Of a stretch of DNA of 64,000 nucleotides, positions 9,901-18,579 are shown piece after piece. The notes under the pieces are model-generated. The model was not told the DNA's origin. It ran no database searches and saw only the letters and a program-made list of their open reading frames with translations. Source of the stretch: Streptomyces sp. V3I7 (GTDB lineage: Bacteria; Actinomycetota; Actinomycetes; Streptomycetales; Streptomycetaceae); NCBI RefSeq assembly GCF_030817495.1, contig NZ_JAUSZK010000001.1, positions 2,273,001 to 2,337,000 of the forward strand. Reading direction: 5' to 3'. Position 1 is the stretch's first letter. Each line of letters begins with the position of its first letter. A program made the translations under genes and the position numbers.

Positions 9901-10906
9901 CGGCCGCGGCGGGGCGGCCCGGACGGCGCGGCTCGTCGCCCTCGGCGGCGGGCTGCGGCGCGGGAGCGGAGAAGCCGGACGCGGGGCGCGCGGCACGGCG
10001 GCGGCCGCGGCGCGGGGCACCGCTCTCGGCGGAGGCCTCGGCGGCGGGTGCCGTGGTGGCGGCGACGGGCTCGGCGGCGGCCTCGCTCTGGGCGGCCGGC
10101 TCGGCCTGGGGGGCGGTCTCCGGCGACCCGGCGGGCGCGGACACACGGCGCGTGGCGCGGCGGCGGGCGCGGCGCGGAGCCTCCTCGGCGGCCTTCTCCT
10201 CCGCCGTCTCGGTCTCCTCGACCGCTTCGGCGGCGGGCGCGGCGACGGTCTCGGCGGCCTTAGGGGCACCGGCGGGCGCGGACGCACGGCGGGTCGCACG
10301 ACGACGCGGACGCGCGGCCGGCGCGGCCTCCTCGGACGCGGCGGGCGCCTCGGCGACGACCCCCGCCGTCTCCTCGGTCTCCTCCTCGGCCTCCGCGGTC
10401 TCGGGGACCTCCACGGTCTCGGGCGCGGCGGCCTTCTCCGGCGACCCGACGGGCGCGGACACACGGCGGGTCGCGCGGCGGCGGGTACGGCGCGGGGCCG
10501 CGTCGTCCTCGGTGGTCTCGACGGCCTCGACCGGCTCGGTGGCCACGGGCTGCTCTGCGGCAGCCGGGGCGACGACGGTCTCGGGGGCGGCCTCGGCCGC
10601 CTTCGGGGCACCGGCGGGCGACGCGGAACGACGCGTCGCACGGCGACGCGGACGCGCGGCCGGCGCGGCCTCCTCGGCCACGGCGGGCGCCTCGACGACG
10701 GTCTCCACCGTCGTCTCGTTCTTCGTTTCGGTCTTCTTCTCGGTCTCGTCGTCCGTCACGCCGGCGGACGAGGGCGCCTCGTTCCCGGCGGGCGGGCCCG
10801 CGGGTCGGGAGGCGGCGCGACGACGCCTGCGCGGCGGCAGGGTGTCGCTGGGGGTGTTCGGTTCGGAACCCGTCTGAGGGTCCATGGATTCGGTCGGCTC
10901 GAGCAT
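6923..10906 (-). CDS. rne: Ribonuclease E/G family endoribonuclease with long Arg- and Lys-rich arms
   Basis: 1327 residues. The catalytic core is central, as in Streptomyces RNase ES: an S1-type RNA-binding segment ([20 protein letters not shown], ~620-640), the DNase-I-like domain with [10 protein letters not shown] (~880) carrying the catalytic Asp, VIDFIDM (~935), and the Zn-link CxxC in CVHCNGRG (~990). It initiates mRNA decay and rRNA processing and nucleates a degradosome. The first ~590 residues are low complexity and contain at least five copies of an Arg-rich module, RRRATRRxSAPxGxP, alternating with acidic Ala/Glu linkers. Three more copies follow the core. The last ~70 residues are a histone-H1-like AKKTTAKK tail. 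ATG 10906 has GGGAG upstream; an internal Met (MDPQTG) seven codons on is an alternative. Confidence 0.95.
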   Translation of the reverse strand: MLEPTESMDPQTGSEPNTPSDTLPPRRRRRAASRPAGPPAGNEAPSSAGVTDDETEKKTETKNETTVETVVEAPAVAEEAAPAARPRRRATRRSASPAGAPKAAEAAPETVVAPAAAEQPVATEPVEAVETTEDDAAPRRTRRRATRRVSAPVGSPEKAAAPETVEVPETAEAEEETEETAGVVAEAPAASEEAAPAARPRRRATRRASAPAGAPKAAETVAAPAAEAVEETETAEEKAAEEAPRRARRRATRRVSAPAGSPETAPQAEPAAQSEAAAEPVAATTAPAAEASAESGAPRRGRRRAARPASGFSAPAPQPAAEGDEPRRPGRPAAAVFQAPVFTEPKFQTPQRAAAEAAEAAAAGSEEPVAEAEEVFEEQAETASRRRRRRRGAAQEEETKTVETAAAEDETEEAEEPETSAEADADAEDDSEETGSRRRRRRGGRRRRRGDSADGEAEGADAESEELAAEQAAQDAEDTAEQEEDDADEARDEAGGSSAGSRRRRRRRRRAGDSASDSEPGESDPERTVVKVREPRKAAEPSDEVQSIKGSTRLEAKKQRRREGREQGRRRVPIITEAEFLARREAVERVMVVRQHGDRTQIGVLEDGVLVEHYVNKEQSTSYVGNVYLGKVQNVLPSMEAAFIDIGKGRNAVLYAGEVNFGALGMANGPRRIEAALKSGQPVLTQVTKDPIGHKGARLTSQVSLPGRYLVYVPEGSMTGISRKLPDTERARLKTILKKIVPEDAGVIVRTAAEGASEEELRRDVERLQGQWEEIQKKAKGGSSSAPSLLYGEPDMTVRVVRDIFNEDFTKVIVSGDEAWDTIHGYVSHVAPDLSDRLQRWTSEVDVFATYRIDEQLAKALDRKVWLPSGGSLVIDRTEAMVVIDVNTGKFTGQGGNLEETVTRNNLEAAEEIVRQLRLRDLGGIIVIDFIDMVLESNRDLVLRRLLECLGRDRTKHQVAEVTSLGLVQMTRKRVGQGLLESFSENCVHCNGRGVIVHMEQPTAAGGGGKRKKRARAGGDGHVHEAAETVIAEVAETAEQEAESEAEIAAEVAAPMSLASPTFAPDEELYSSVAEAEAAAGRGRSRRRTSRRASAPAGAPKTEAVTAEAPKARRGRKAEAAAEVAEVTETAEAVEAPVEPPVVEEAAPKARTRRRVTRRVSAPAGSPESAEAAVVTVAETAPAAEAPVERAEAPAPVEEAPAEAAAPPRPRRRAVRKATAPTASEEAAVVVVESAAAPVEEAPTEAPAEEEAAPAKKTARKTAAKKAPAKKAAAKKTAAKKTTAKKAAAKKTTAKKTTAKKAAKTAKTAAAKTTAKKTTVSAAADED

Positions 10907-11166
10907 GCGGGCGTTTCTCCCGTCAGGCTCCCGGGCGCCGCACCTGGTCCGGCGTCGGTCTCATCGACCGATCACCGTTGACGTCCGCGGCTCGCGCGGT
11001 GCGCGATGGCCGCCGTCCGGGGCGCGGGCGCCGCACGGGAGCTCTCTGTGTCCTGTCTCGCCGGTTCCGTACGCCGTGTTGCGTACGGCCTGGCGAAAGT
11101 CTTGTGGTCGGTGCGCTGCCCGACCCAGGTGGCTCCCGAGTCCGAGGGCGGCGCTACGACGTGTCC
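10907..11166 (-). other. Leader/promoter region upstream of rne
   Basis: 260 bp between the radical-SAM-linked gene and rne, both on the minus strand. No convincing ORF or strong hairpin is visible. It probably holds the rne promoter and a long 5' UTR; RNase E messages in other bacteria are autoregulated through such leaders, but no specific structure can be asserted here. Confidence 0.4.
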
Positions 11167-12012
11167 CTACGCGGAACCTTCCGGCGCCGACGCCGTCGCG
11201 GCGGCAGTGGCGGCGGCCGGATGCGGCGCGGTCGCTGCTGCCTCGCGGTCGGGCGCGAGCGGGTCGGTCACCGTGCCTGTCTCTTCATCGAACAGCCCCT
11301 GCGCCAGCCTGGTCACCGCTGCGGGGACCGGCGGCGCCAGGTCGGCCACGGCGCGGAGACCGGACAGGACGTCGTCGGGTCGAACGGCAGGCGTCACGTG
11401 CCGAACAACCAGCCGCAGTATCGCACAGGGCTGGTCGGTAGGCCCATTAAGGGGCGCGGCGAATGCCGCTCCAGTGGAGCCGACGCTTGCGTCGGGCTGC
11501 GAACTGTGCGTTTCCGCGTCCGCCACGCGCGTAAGGCTCGCGACGGCCGCGCGGGTGTCGAAGGTGCGGACACCGTTCTTGGTCTGGCGCTGCACCTCGA
11601 CGGTCTCGGCCTGGTTGAAGGCCTCGACCGCGCGCTCGGCGTCGGCGGGGTCGACTCCGTCCAGCCGCAGCTCCCACACGGAAGCCGTCAGCCGATCGGC
11701 CAGCCCTGACGTCCGTGCTTCGACGGCGTCGACGATGTCGAGCCCGGTGGGCAGCGACTCGTCGAGGAGGGCGCGCAGGATCTGCGGGTCGCGGGCCGCC
11801 GTGAGCGCGATCTCCAGGTACTCCGCCTCACTGCCCGTGCCGGTGGGTGCGGCATTGGCGTACGACACCTTCGGATGCGGCGTGAACCCCGCCGAGTACG
11901 CCATCGGCACCTCGGCACGGCGCAGCGCACGCTCGAAGGCGCGCTGGAAGTCACGGTGGCTGGTGAACCGGAGGCGGCCGCGCTTGGTGTATCGCAGTCG
12001 GATGCGCTGCAC
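11167..12012 (-). CDS. TIGR03936-family radical-SAM-linked protein (DUF2344)
   Basis: About 281 residues from a GTG at 12012, starting VQRIRLRYTKRGRLRFTSHRD. The conserved block continues FQRAFERALRRAEVPMAYSAGFTPHPKVSYANA and is characteristic of the DUF2344 family, found next to or fused with TIGR03960-type radical SAM proteins. The function is unknown; a role in RNA modification or binding has been suggested only by context. The frame remains open to a TTG at 12093, which cannot be excluded, but the family domain begins at the GTG. The C-terminal ~90 residues are Ala/Pro-rich and poorly conserved. Its usual partner is at 18580-20559, separated here by about 6.5 kb of unrelated genes. Confidence 0.85.
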   Translation of the reverse strand: MQRIRLRYTKRGRLRFTSHRDFQRAFERALRRAEVPMAYSAGFTPHPKVSYANAAPTGTGSEAEYLEIALTAARDPQILRALLDESLPTGLDIVDAVEARTSGLADRLTASVWELRLDGVDPADAERAVEAFNQAETVEVQRQTKNGVRTFDTRAAVASLTRVADAETHSSQPDASVGSTGAAFAAPLNGPTDQPCAILRLVVRHVTPAVRPDDVLSGLRAVADLAPPVPAAVTRLAQGLFDEETGTVTDPLAPDREAAATAPHPAAATAAATASAPEGSA

Positions 12013-12133
12013 CGCGGGTGCGGGCGGCGGGCCTACGGGCTGTCGCTTGCCCAGTGTCCTAGTCCTTCGTGAGTGCGGTTGTCCTGCTACCAAGAGTACG
12101 TGTCCCGTCCGCCGGAGGTTCCCGCCGGGCGGT

Positions 12134-13099
12134 CTACCTCAAGGGCCGGGGCTCGCCGAACAGCATGCGGCGGGCGTCGGCGCGGGCCTGCCGCACCGTC
12201 GCGCGCGCGGAGACCAGCGCCTGCCCGGTGGCCTGCCCGACGGCGCGCGCGGCCTCGGCGACGGGCCGCAGGACGGCGTCCCGTACGACATGCCCGACCG
12301 GGATGACGACGGTCCGGTACACCCAGCGCACCGGCTCGACGACGATCCAGCGGAAGAGGGTGGCCAGGAACCGGCCGACGGCGCGCGCGAGGTGCCCGGC
12401 GATCCGCCAGGCGTGTCCGAGCGCCTCTCCGATCTCCCGCGCGACGACGGCGAGGACCCGGCCGACCGGCACGAGCACCGAGCGCCACAGCGCGCGGGCG
12501 GGCAGCACGAACAGCACGCGGGCCGTCCAGTACAAAGCGGCGCCGACCCCGGTCGCCACGGCGTCCGCGCACCACGCCAGCGCCCGTCCGACCGGCGTGA
12601 GGACCCGGACGTACAGCCACTTCAGGGCCGCCCCGACCCCGCGCGCGAGCCAGGCGATGCCGTGCCCGAGGGGCGTGAGGAGCCGGACGTACAGCCACTT
12701 CAGGGCCGCCCCGACCCCGCGCGCGAGCCAGGCGATGCCGTGCCCGAGGGGCGTGAGGAGGGAGCGGTGGAGCCAGCCGAGAGGGACGACGACGAGGACG
12801 CGGCCGAGCCACAGCAGGGCCCGGCCGACGGGCACGGCGACGTACCGCCACAGCGCCACCCACGGCCACACGAACACGGCGCGGCCGAGCCACAGCAGCA
12901 CCCGGCCGACGGGGCGCAGCACGGTGTCGGTCAGGAACCGGCCGGCCACGACCAGCGCGTCCCACAGCATCCGCACCGGCACCACCAGCACGAGCGCGAC
13001 GATCCGCACGGGCAGCCGGATCGCGACGACGAGGCACCCCTGCGCCTGCGGCGGGGGCTGCGGTCCGTCGGGGCTCTTGCGGGGGTGGATGGCGTCCAT
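12134..13099 (-). CDS. Repeat-rich membrane-associated protein of unknown function
   Basis: About 321 residues from ATG 13099 (MDAIHPRKSPDGPQPPPQ). Not recognised as a named family. Beyond a hydrophobic segment (VVAIRLPVRIVALVLVVPV), nearly the whole protein is built of 26-30-residue units anchored on P-V/L-G-R/H-x-L-x-W-L-x-R, with at least eight recognisable copies, alternating basic and hydrophobic faces (for example LLTPLGHGIAWLARGVG). Two adjacent units are identical at the DNA level (12605-12760). Units look like amphipathic or re-entrant membrane helices. An open frame extends upstream to 13312, but that part has no coding character and covers the divergent promoter region. Its neighbour upstream is a divergently transcribed collagen-like secreted protein. 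Confidence 0.7.
   Translation of the reverse strand: MDAIHPRKSPDGPQPPPQAQGCLVVAIRLPVRIVALVLVVPVRMLWDALVVAGRFLTDTVLRPVGRVLLWLGRAVFVWPWVALWRYVAVPVGRALLWLGRVLVVVPLGWLHRSLLTPLGHGIAWLARGVGAALKWLYVRLLTPLGHGIAWLARGVGAALKWLYVRVLTPVGRALAWCADAVATGVGAALYWTARVLFVLPARALWRSVLVPVGRVLAVVAREIGEALGHAWRIAGHLARAVGRFLATLFRWIVVEPVRWVYRTVVIPVGHVVRDAVLRPVAEAARAVGQATGQALVSARATVRQARADARRMLFGEPRPLR
12605..12760 (-). repeat. Perfect 78-bp tandem duplication inside the repeat protein gene
   Basis: Two consecutive identical 78-bp units (12605-12682 and 12683-12760), each starting CCGGACGTACAGCC on the plus strand, encode two identical 26-residue units. The identity implies a recent in-frame duplication. A partial, diverged unit precedes it. 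Confidence 0.93.
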
Positions 13100-13359
13100 A
13101 CGGGAACAGACGCCGTAGCCACCCGCATGGATGCGCGCGGCGCCCACGACGTACGGCAAGTCCGCCCGAACAGTCGTACAAGCGCTCAACTGTGCCTTCC
13201 GCAGCAAAGATTGAGCCATCGGAACGTTATGTTTTGCTCCGATCTGCGGATAAAGCACCGGGCTCGCCCCGATGCGCGTGCCACGCCACCCATACAGGGT
13301 CCAACCTCGCACTCAGATTCGGGACTTCACCCGAACCTGACGACGCAAGGAGCAATGGG
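13100..13359. promoter_or_regulatory. Divergent promoter region between repeat protein and collagen-like gene
   Basis: 260 bp between divergent starts, clearly richer in A/T than its flanks around 13200-13250 (GGAACGTTATGTTTTGC). The GGAAC followed by CGAT about 17 nt later resembles an extracytoplasmic-function sigma promoter, but this is only a visual match. Confidence 0.4.
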
Positions 13360-14097
13360 ATGAGTCCTGAGCACAGGACGACTTCGCTTCTCGGGCCGCT
13401 GGCCCGGGACAGGTTCAAGAAAGCCGGGATGCTGACCTCGCTCGCGCTGGTCCTCGCGGCCGGTGTGGTCAGCCCGGCGGCCGCCGCGGCGCGGAGCATG
13501 CCCGACGGCCACGCGCCCGTGGCGCGCCACTATGGCGGCGACCACTGCAAGGAGGACAAGCCGGGCAAGTCCCTCCTGGACAGCCGTGCCGAGGCGGGCG
13601 GTGGCGACGGCAAGGACGAGTGCAAGGGCGCGACCGGCGCGACCGGCCCGAAGGGCAACACCGGCGCGACGGGCGCCACCGGCGACACCGGACCCAAGGG
13701 CGACACCGGCGGCACCGGCCCCGCGGGCCCGTGCTCCGACATCGACGCCAGCCAGGACAGCAACGACTTCGAGCTGCGTGCCGTGCTGACCGGCGGGCGG
13801 ACGTACGCGGGCATCCGTGACCTCACGACCGCGACGCCCGGTCCCTACCTGTGGACCGACCTGTCCAACAAGACCAACTACCCGCAGGACGCCTGCGCGG
13901 TCTCCATCGCCCAGCACGCCCAGGGCATGCAGGTGGAGGGTGACCTGAGGGTGAACGTCGTGACCACGGCGGGCGTGGTCTGGGAGAACACCTGCCAAGT
14001 GGTCACCAGCAACCGCACCCTGAACTGCAACGACCCCTCCTGGCACCGTGTGACGCTCCAGCCGGCGCCAGGCGCCATCAACGGCGGCAACCCGTAA
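13360..14097 (+). CDS. Secreted collagen-like (G-X-Y repeat) protein
   Basis: 245 residues from ATG 13360, preceded by GCAAGGAGCAATGGG. The N terminus has basic residues and a hydrophobic stretch (MLTSLALVLAAGVVSPAAAAA), a Sec signal peptide with cleavage probably after AAAA. Residues ~88-122 form about twelve uninterrupted G-X-Y triplets with Thr, Lys, Asp and Ala (GATGATGPKGNTGATG...), the kind of short collagen-like stalk seen in bacterial surface proteins. A ~120-residue C-terminal domain with four Cys and a predicted beta character follows (AISIAQHAQG..TCQVV..LNCNDPSW). Thr-rich triplets would be good O-glycosylation targets for the glycosyltransferases encoded next door, an inference from context only. 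Divergent from the repeat protein gene. Confidence 0.82.
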   Translation: MSPEHRTTSLLGPLARDRFKKAGMLTSLALVLAAGVVSPAAAAARSMPDGHAPVARHYGGDHCKEDKPGKSLLDSRAEAGGGDGKDECKGATGATGPKGNTGATGATGDTGPKGDTGGTGPAGPCSDIDASQDSNDFELRAVLTGGRTYAGIRDLTTATPGPYLWTDLSNKTNYPQDACAVSIAQHAQGMQVEGDLRVNVVTTAGVVWENTCQVVTSNRTLNCNDPSWHRVTLQPAPGAINGGNP

Positions 14098-14111
14098 CGA
14101 GTACCCGTCGC

Positions 14112-14158
14112 CGAAGGGGCGTCCGGTGGTCCGCGACGGACCGCCGGACGCCCCTTCG
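14112..14158. terminator. Bidirectional terminator between convergent genes
   Basis: 22-bp stem (CGAAGGGGCGTCCGG... with one mismatch) around a 3-nt CGA loop, between the stops of the collagen-like and membrane glycosyltransferase genes. Confidence 0.88.
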
Positions 14159-14168
14159 CGTCACCGGC

Positions 14169-15665
14169 TCACTTGTCGTCGCGGACGAGCAGGCTCACCG
14201 TCATCCCCGTCACCGACCGGCTCGACGTCACCGTGTACCGGCTCCGCAGCGCGCTCGACTGCGCCGGGCCGAGCGCGTCGAGGGGGAAGCCGGAGCCCTC
14301 GGTGAGCAGCCAGACGCGCCGCTCGTCATCCTTCAGGCACAGCTCCGGCGCCGGGCACTCGACCGCGTACAGGTCGTCGATCGCGGTGGCCGACTTCTCC
14401 AGGAAGACGTCGCGCATCCGCAGGTCGCGGGGCAGGTAGTACCGCACCCCGCTGTCGAGCTTCCAGGTGTCCGTGCGGTCGTAGACGACGGCGTCCCCGG
14501 GCTGGTGGCCCTGGCTGACCACGTCGGCCGCCGCCGCGTAGTCGAGCGGCACGGGGGCGTTGTGCTCGAACGGCTGCCGCATCTGCCGCTGGTCGGGCAG
14601 CCCGAGCACGGCCACCGCCGCGAGCACCACCACGGCCGCCCCGCGGGAGCGGCAAGCCGCGGCGAGACCGGCGCCGGCGAGCAGGGCCCACGCCGGGAGC
14701 GTGAACAGGACGTACACGGGACGGAAGTACGACACCTGGCCGTGCGAGGCGATCCAGACCAGGACGGGCGGCACCAGCGCCCACGTCCCGCACAGCAGCA
14801 GCGCGCTCCGGCGCGGCGAGCGGGCCAGCAGCGCGAGCGCGACCAGCGCGCCGGCACACAGACCGGAGGCGAAGACCTCGCCCAGCATCGACGGCAGCGC
14901 CCACGCGTCGGGCTCCGGGACCCAGTACAACTGGCGCCCCACCTGGGACCGCCCGAGCAGCACGACCGGCGCGACACAACCGGCGACCGCCGACAGGGCC
15001 AGGGCGGTCTTCCACCACAGCGAGCGGTCCCGCCGCGCGGCGGACACGAGCGGCCAGACGTGCGCGAGGACGACGGACAGCGCGATCAGATGGAGCAGCC
15101 CGACGCCGGCCAGGGCGAGCGCGTAGGCGGCCCAGCGCCCGGGACGGCGCGGTTCGTCCAGCACCCGGAGCAGCAGGAACGTGGCGAGGGCGACGGCGAA
15201 CACCACCAGCGCGTAACTGCGGGCCTCCTGGCCATAGCGGCTCACCGCCGGCACCAGCGCGAAGAGAATTCCGGCGGAAATTCCCGCACGGTATCCGAAG
15301 AGCCGGTTGCCGATGAGGCTCACCATGGCGGCGGCCCCGGCGGCGGAAAACACCGTGGGAATCCGCAAGGAAATGACGGAATCCCCAAAGATCCCGACCC
15401 ACAGGTGCATCAGCAGATAATAGGCGCCGTGCACCGCGTCGACATTACCGAGCGTGGCGAGAATCTCCCCCGTACCTCGGTTCACCATGTCCCAGGTGAC
15501 CAGCTCGTCGCGGCCCAGCAGCGGATGCGTCATGCCGTAGCAGGCCACGGCGAGGGTGACGACGAACGGCCGGAGCCAGAGCCCCGTCCCGCGGCTTCCG
15601 GCTCCGGCCGCACCGGCTTCCTCGATTTCATCGCGCGGAGCGGGGAGCTGCGCGGTGACGACCAT
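14169..15665 (-). CDS. Polytopic GT39/PMT-like membrane glycosyltransferase
   Basis: 498 residues with about ten hydrophobic segments. Just after the first TM segment a DELVTWDM motif (about residue 52) matches the periplasmic acidic D-E dyad of GT-C enzymes such as Pmt and ArnT. A C-terminal soluble domain of ~120 residues faces outside (VVYDRTDTWKLDSGVRYYLP). Family role: transfer of a sugar from a polyprenyl-phosphate donor to an exported protein or glycopolymer. The donor and acceptor are not determinable. It lies convergent to the collagen-like gene, and divergent from a GT2 enzyme; three 13-bp direct repeats (15689-15727) lie just upstream of its ATG. Confidence 0.78.
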   Translation of the reverse strand: MVVTAQLPAPRDEIEEAGAAGAGSRGTGLWLRPFVVTLAVACYGMTHPLLGRDELVTWDMVNRGTGEILATLGNVDAVHGAYYLLMHLWVGIFGDSVISLRIPTVFSAAGAAAMVSLIGNRLFGYRAGISAGILFALVPAVSRYGQEARSYALVVFAVALATFLLLRVLDEPRRPGRWAAYALALAGVGLLHLIALSVVLAHVWPLVSAARRDRSLWWKTALALSAVAGCVAPVVLLGRSQVGRQLYWVPEPDAWALPSMLGEVFASGLCAGALVALALLARSPRRSALLLCGTWALVPPVLVWIASHGQVSYFRPVYVLFTLPAWALLAGAGLAAACRSRGAAVVVLAAVAVLGLPDQRQMRQPFEHNAPVPLDYAAAADVVSQGHQPGDAVVYDRTDTWKLDSGVRYYLPRDLRMRDVFLEKSATAIDDLYAVECPAPELCLKDDERRVWLLTEGSGFPLDALGPAQSSALRSRYTVTSSRSVTGMTVSLLVRDDK

Positions 15666-15887
15666 CAGGACCTCCCATGCCCGACATCGGGAACGGCCAA
15701 CAGGAACGGCTAACGGGAACGGCTCCCTATATACACGCGCACGGGCGGCCCGAACGGCCCCGAAGCACGGCCCTGCCGAGCCGCCACCTGTATGGGCGGC
15801 AATTCCAGGGCGGCGGTCCTTGAACGGGGTTTACGGACTCACTAAAGTCGCCGACCAAATCCTTTTCATCACAGAAAAGATAAAGTC
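15666..15887. promoter_or_regulatory. Divergent intergenic region with three 13-bp direct repeats
   Basis: 15689-15727 holds three consecutive 13-mers (GGGAACGGCCAAC, AGGAACGGCTAAC, GGGAACGGCTCCC), followed by an AT-rich TATATAC. This could be an operator or activator site for either divergent gene. The stretch 15830-15890 is also A/T-rich, consistent with the promoter of the GT2 gene. Confidence 0.5.
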
Positions 15888-17030
15888 ATGCCAACGGTCT
15901 GCCTCAATATGATCGTCAAGAACGAGGCACACGTGATCCGACGCTGCCTCGAATCCGTGCGCCCCCTCATCGACACCTGGGTGATCCTTGACACCGGCTC
16001 GACCGACGGCACGCAGGACGTCATCCGCGAGACCCTCGCCCACCTGCCCGGCACGCTGCACGAGAGCCCCTGGAAGGGCTTCGACCTCAGCCGCACCGAG
16101 GCGATCGACCTGGCCCGGGACCGCGCCGACTATCTGCTGTTCATCGACGCCGACGACATGATGGAGACCGACCCCGGCTTCACCATGCCGGACCTCACGC
16201 ACGACTGCTACGACTTCGAGGTGCGGCACGGCTCCATCGTCCACTGGCGCGCCTCCATGGTGTCGACGCGCCTGCCCTGGCGCTACGTCGGCGTCCTGCA
16301 CGAGTACCTGGAGTGCGACACGCGCTATACCCGGGCGACCCTCGATGGCGCACGCATGCTCATCATGGGCGGCGGCGGCCGCCTCCAGGGCGGGGACCAG
16401 CGGGCGAAGTACCTCCGCGACGCCGCGATCCTCAAGGACGGACTCGTCAAGGAACCCGACAACGCCCGCTACGTCTTCTACCTCGCCCAGAGCTGGCGCG
16501 ACGCCGGCGAACCCGCGAAGGCGATCGCGGCGTACGACCGGCGGGCGGTGATGGGCGGCTTCGCCGAGGAGGCGTTCTGCGCCCGGCTCTACGCGGCCCG
16601 GCTCGCGGTCGACCTCAAGCGCCGGATGCCGGAGGTCATCGCCCGCTTCCTGGACGCCCACGAGTCCCGCCCCACCCGCGCCGAACCCCTCGGCGAACTC
16701 GCCCACCTGTGCCGCACGAACGGCGAACGCTGGCCACTGGCTTACCTGTTCGCCCGCCGCGCGGTGGAACTCCCGCAGCCGCCGGACATCCTCTTCCTCG
16801 AACACCCCTGGTACGACTGGCGGTCGCTGGACGAGCTGGCGGTGGCGTCGTACTGGGTCGGCGAGTACCGCGAGTCCCTGGAGACCTGCGAGAAGCTCCT
16901 CGACGGCGGCAAACTCCCCGAGGCCCACCGCGAACGCGTCCTCGCCAACCGCGACTTCGCCCGCGCCAAGCTCCGCCTGTCCCCCCGGTCCGCCAACAAG
17001 CCCCCGTCGAAGTCCCTCGTCGGCAACTGA
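15888..17030 (+). CDS. Cytoplasmic GT2 glycosyltransferase with TPR-like C terminus
   Basis: 380 residues. The GT-A domain opens MPTVCLNMIVKNEAHVIRRC, with VILDTGSTDGT (33-43) and the metal-binding DAD in LLFIDADD (residues 87-89). Residues ~170-370 are helical, with repeats of the form YLAQSWRDAGEPAKAIAAYDRR typical of TPR-like tails. The same GT-A plus TPR order occurs in SunS-type peptide glycosyltransferases, so a protein or peptide acceptor is plausible but not shown. No TM segments. A weak AGAAAAGAT ribosome binding site precedes ATG 15888. The gene is divergent from the membrane GT39-like gene and convergent, only 16 bp away, to a secreted protein gene. Confidence 0.83.
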   Translation: MPTVCLNMIVKNEAHVIRRCLESVRPLIDTWVILDTGSTDGTQDVIRETLAHLPGTLHESPWKGFDLSRTEAIDLARDRADYLLFIDADDMMETDPGFTMPDLTHDCYDFEVRHGSIVHWRASMVSTRLPWRYVGVLHEYLECDTRYTRATLDGARMLIMGGGGRLQGGDQRAKYLRDAAILKDGLVKEPDNARYVFYLAQSWRDAGEPAKAIAAYDRRAVMGGFAEEAFCARLYAARLAVDLKRRMPEVIARFLDAHESRPTRAEPLGELAHLCRTNGERWPLAYLFARRAVELPQPPDILFLEHPWYDWRSLDELAVASYWVGEYRESLETCEKLLDGGKLPEAHRERVLANRDFARAKLRLSPRSANKPPSKSLVGN

Positions 17031-17046
17031 CGCCCCTCAGGCACGC

Positions 17047-18315
17047 TCACGCGGTGCAGGATCCCGGGCCGCTCTTGTCGAAGGACGCCTTCGTGCAGTA
17101 CGTGACGATCGGATAGTAGGCGCCCATCACCTTCGCCGGGTCCTCGCCCTTGCCGACGTCCTGCACCGCGTTGGTGAAGCTCCGCTCCGGGAGCATGTTC
17201 CGCATGATCAGCAGGCTCTCCACGTTGGTCGGACCCCAGTCGAGCCAGGTCACGCCGTGCTCCATCGTCGCGTCGGCGGGGCGGTCCTGCTTGGTGGAGA
17301 CCACGTAGGTGTAGCGGCCGTCCTTGTTCCGCACCGTCTGGAAGTCGGCGGCGCAGGAGCTGACCGGGTACGGGAGCCGGACCTGGTTCTGGCACAGCGA
17401 CCAGTACCGGAGCTGGCTCTTGGTCAGCACCGACTGGCCGTTGGCGGTGTCGGGGAACGTGGGCGCCTTGCCGCGGACCACCGCGACCCGGCCCTCCTTG
17501 TACGCGAGCGGCGTGCACAGGTACGCGTTGTACGGGTTGGGGAACAGCCCCCCGGTCTTGTTGGGCTCGGCGAAGCCCGGATCGCTCGCCGTGGCCGCCC
17601 CGCAGCCGCCGAACCCGCCGCGCGGGGCGTACTTCTCCACCACACTGCGCGCCTCGTCGGCGACCGGCCCCGCGGGACCCTGGGTCGAACCGGAACGCGG
17701 GCACGCCGACAGGGACTTGGCCGCGCTGCCGTGCCGCTGCACCGACAGTGTGGGCAGCGCGACGCCGCCCGTCGGGTCGGACTGCCGGTCCGGCACGTAG
17801 ATCCGCAGCGCCAGCCACCCCGAACCCGAGGCGGCGCCCTTCGCGGTGGCGGCGAGGGTGTTCTGGCCGGAGCCGGGCTCCGTACCGGGCTTGAGCGTCA
17901 CCCGGTACCGGTGCCGCGCCGGGTTCGGCCCCGCGTCCGGGACGGCGAAGGGGTTCATGCTGCCCGCGCTCGGCGCGATCTGGTCGTCGGCCAGGGAGTC
18001 GATCGGCGATCCCTTGGCGTCATACGCCGTCAGCGACGTGAACCGGGCCGCGGGGTACGTCCCGTTCACCACGATGCGGTCGCCCTCGCCGAGCCGGTAC
18101 GGCATCAGCCAGTACGTGGCGTTGGACTCGGGGAACGCGATGTTCAGCCGGCCGGGAGCGACGACCGCCGGCCACGCGCAGGAGACCTGGGGCGCGTCAC
18201 CGGCCGTCCTGTCACCGGCCGTCCCGGCGGCGGCCGACGGCGCCGCCAGCACCGTCACCACCCCCAGCCACGCCAGAGCGGAGACCTTCAGGGTTCGCCA
18301 AGGGCCACGCAGCAT
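17047..18315 (-). CDS. Secreted protein of unknown function
   Basis: 422 residues. A Sec signal peptide is clear (MLRGPWRTLKVSALAWLGVV, cleavage near APSAAAG, residue ~30). The mature part has about a dozen Cys residues, likely disulfide-bonded, and a segment reading YWLMPYRLGEGDRIVVNGTYPAARF followed by ...TSLTAYDAKGSP, which resembles uncharacterised exported proteins in which a beta-rich domain recurs. No catalytic motif recognised. It is the last gene of the accessory block between the two radical-SAM-linked genes. Expression alongside the glycosyltransferases is uncertain, since it is convergent to the GT2 gene. Confidence 0.72.
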   Translation of the reverse strand: MLRGPWRTLKVSALAWLGVVTVLAAPSAAAGTAGDRTAGDAPQVSCAWPAVVAPGRLNIAFPESNATYWLMPYRLGEGDRIVVNGTYPAARFTSLTAYDAKGSPIDSLADDQIAPSAGSMNPFAVPDAGPNPARHRYRVTLKPGTEPGSGQNTLAATAKGAASGSGWLALRIYVPDRQSDPTGGVALPTLSVQRHGSAAKSLSACPRSGSTQGPAGPVADEARSVVEKYAPRGGFGGCGAATASDPGFAEPNKTGGLFPNPYNAYLCTPLAYKEGRVAVVRGKAPTFPDTANGQSVLTKSQLRYWSLCQNQVRLPYPVSSCAADFQTVRNKDGRYTYVVSTKQDRPADATMEHGVTWLDWGPTNVESLLIMRNMLPERSFTNAVQDVGKGEDPAKVMGAYYPIVTYCTKASFDKSGPGSCTA

Positions 18316-18525
18316 GAAGCCCCTCCGTCCATGAGGAGCGGGAGCAGCGGAGAAGGGAGGCGCCCGGCGTGTAACTCACCCACGCCTGGGGGGGGACTAC
18401 AGCCCGGTACGACGCCGACGCAGGCCCCCGCGCCGACGGAACGCAACCGCCTCACCAGTCTCACCCCGGCCCGATTGCTCCGCAAACCAGTGCACACGCC
18501 CGCTCTTCCCTCACCCACCGAAACC

Positions 18526-18558
18526 GACGAGCCCCTCCCCGGCGGGGAGGGGCTCGTC
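18526..18558 (-). terminator. Terminator downstream of the radical SAM gene
   Basis: GACGAGCCCCTCCCC / GGGGAGGGGCTCGTC perfect 15-bp stem with GGC loop, 20 bp after the stop on the minus strand. The rest of 18316-18525 shows no gene and probably holds the promoter of the secreted protein. Confidence 0.9.
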
Positions 18559-18579
18559 ATGTCAGCCAGTGCTCAGTGC

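Noticed and set aside
6776..10981. Long plus-strand frames opposite rne
   Set aside because: They mirror the Arg/Ala/Glu-rich repeats of RNase E and show only Gly/Leu/Arg low-complexity sequence.
18316..18525. Possible small gene between the secreted protein and the radical SAM terminator
   Set aside because: A 90-codon minus-strand frame there overlaps the terminator and the secreted protein's start; no ribosome binding site or conserved sequence.
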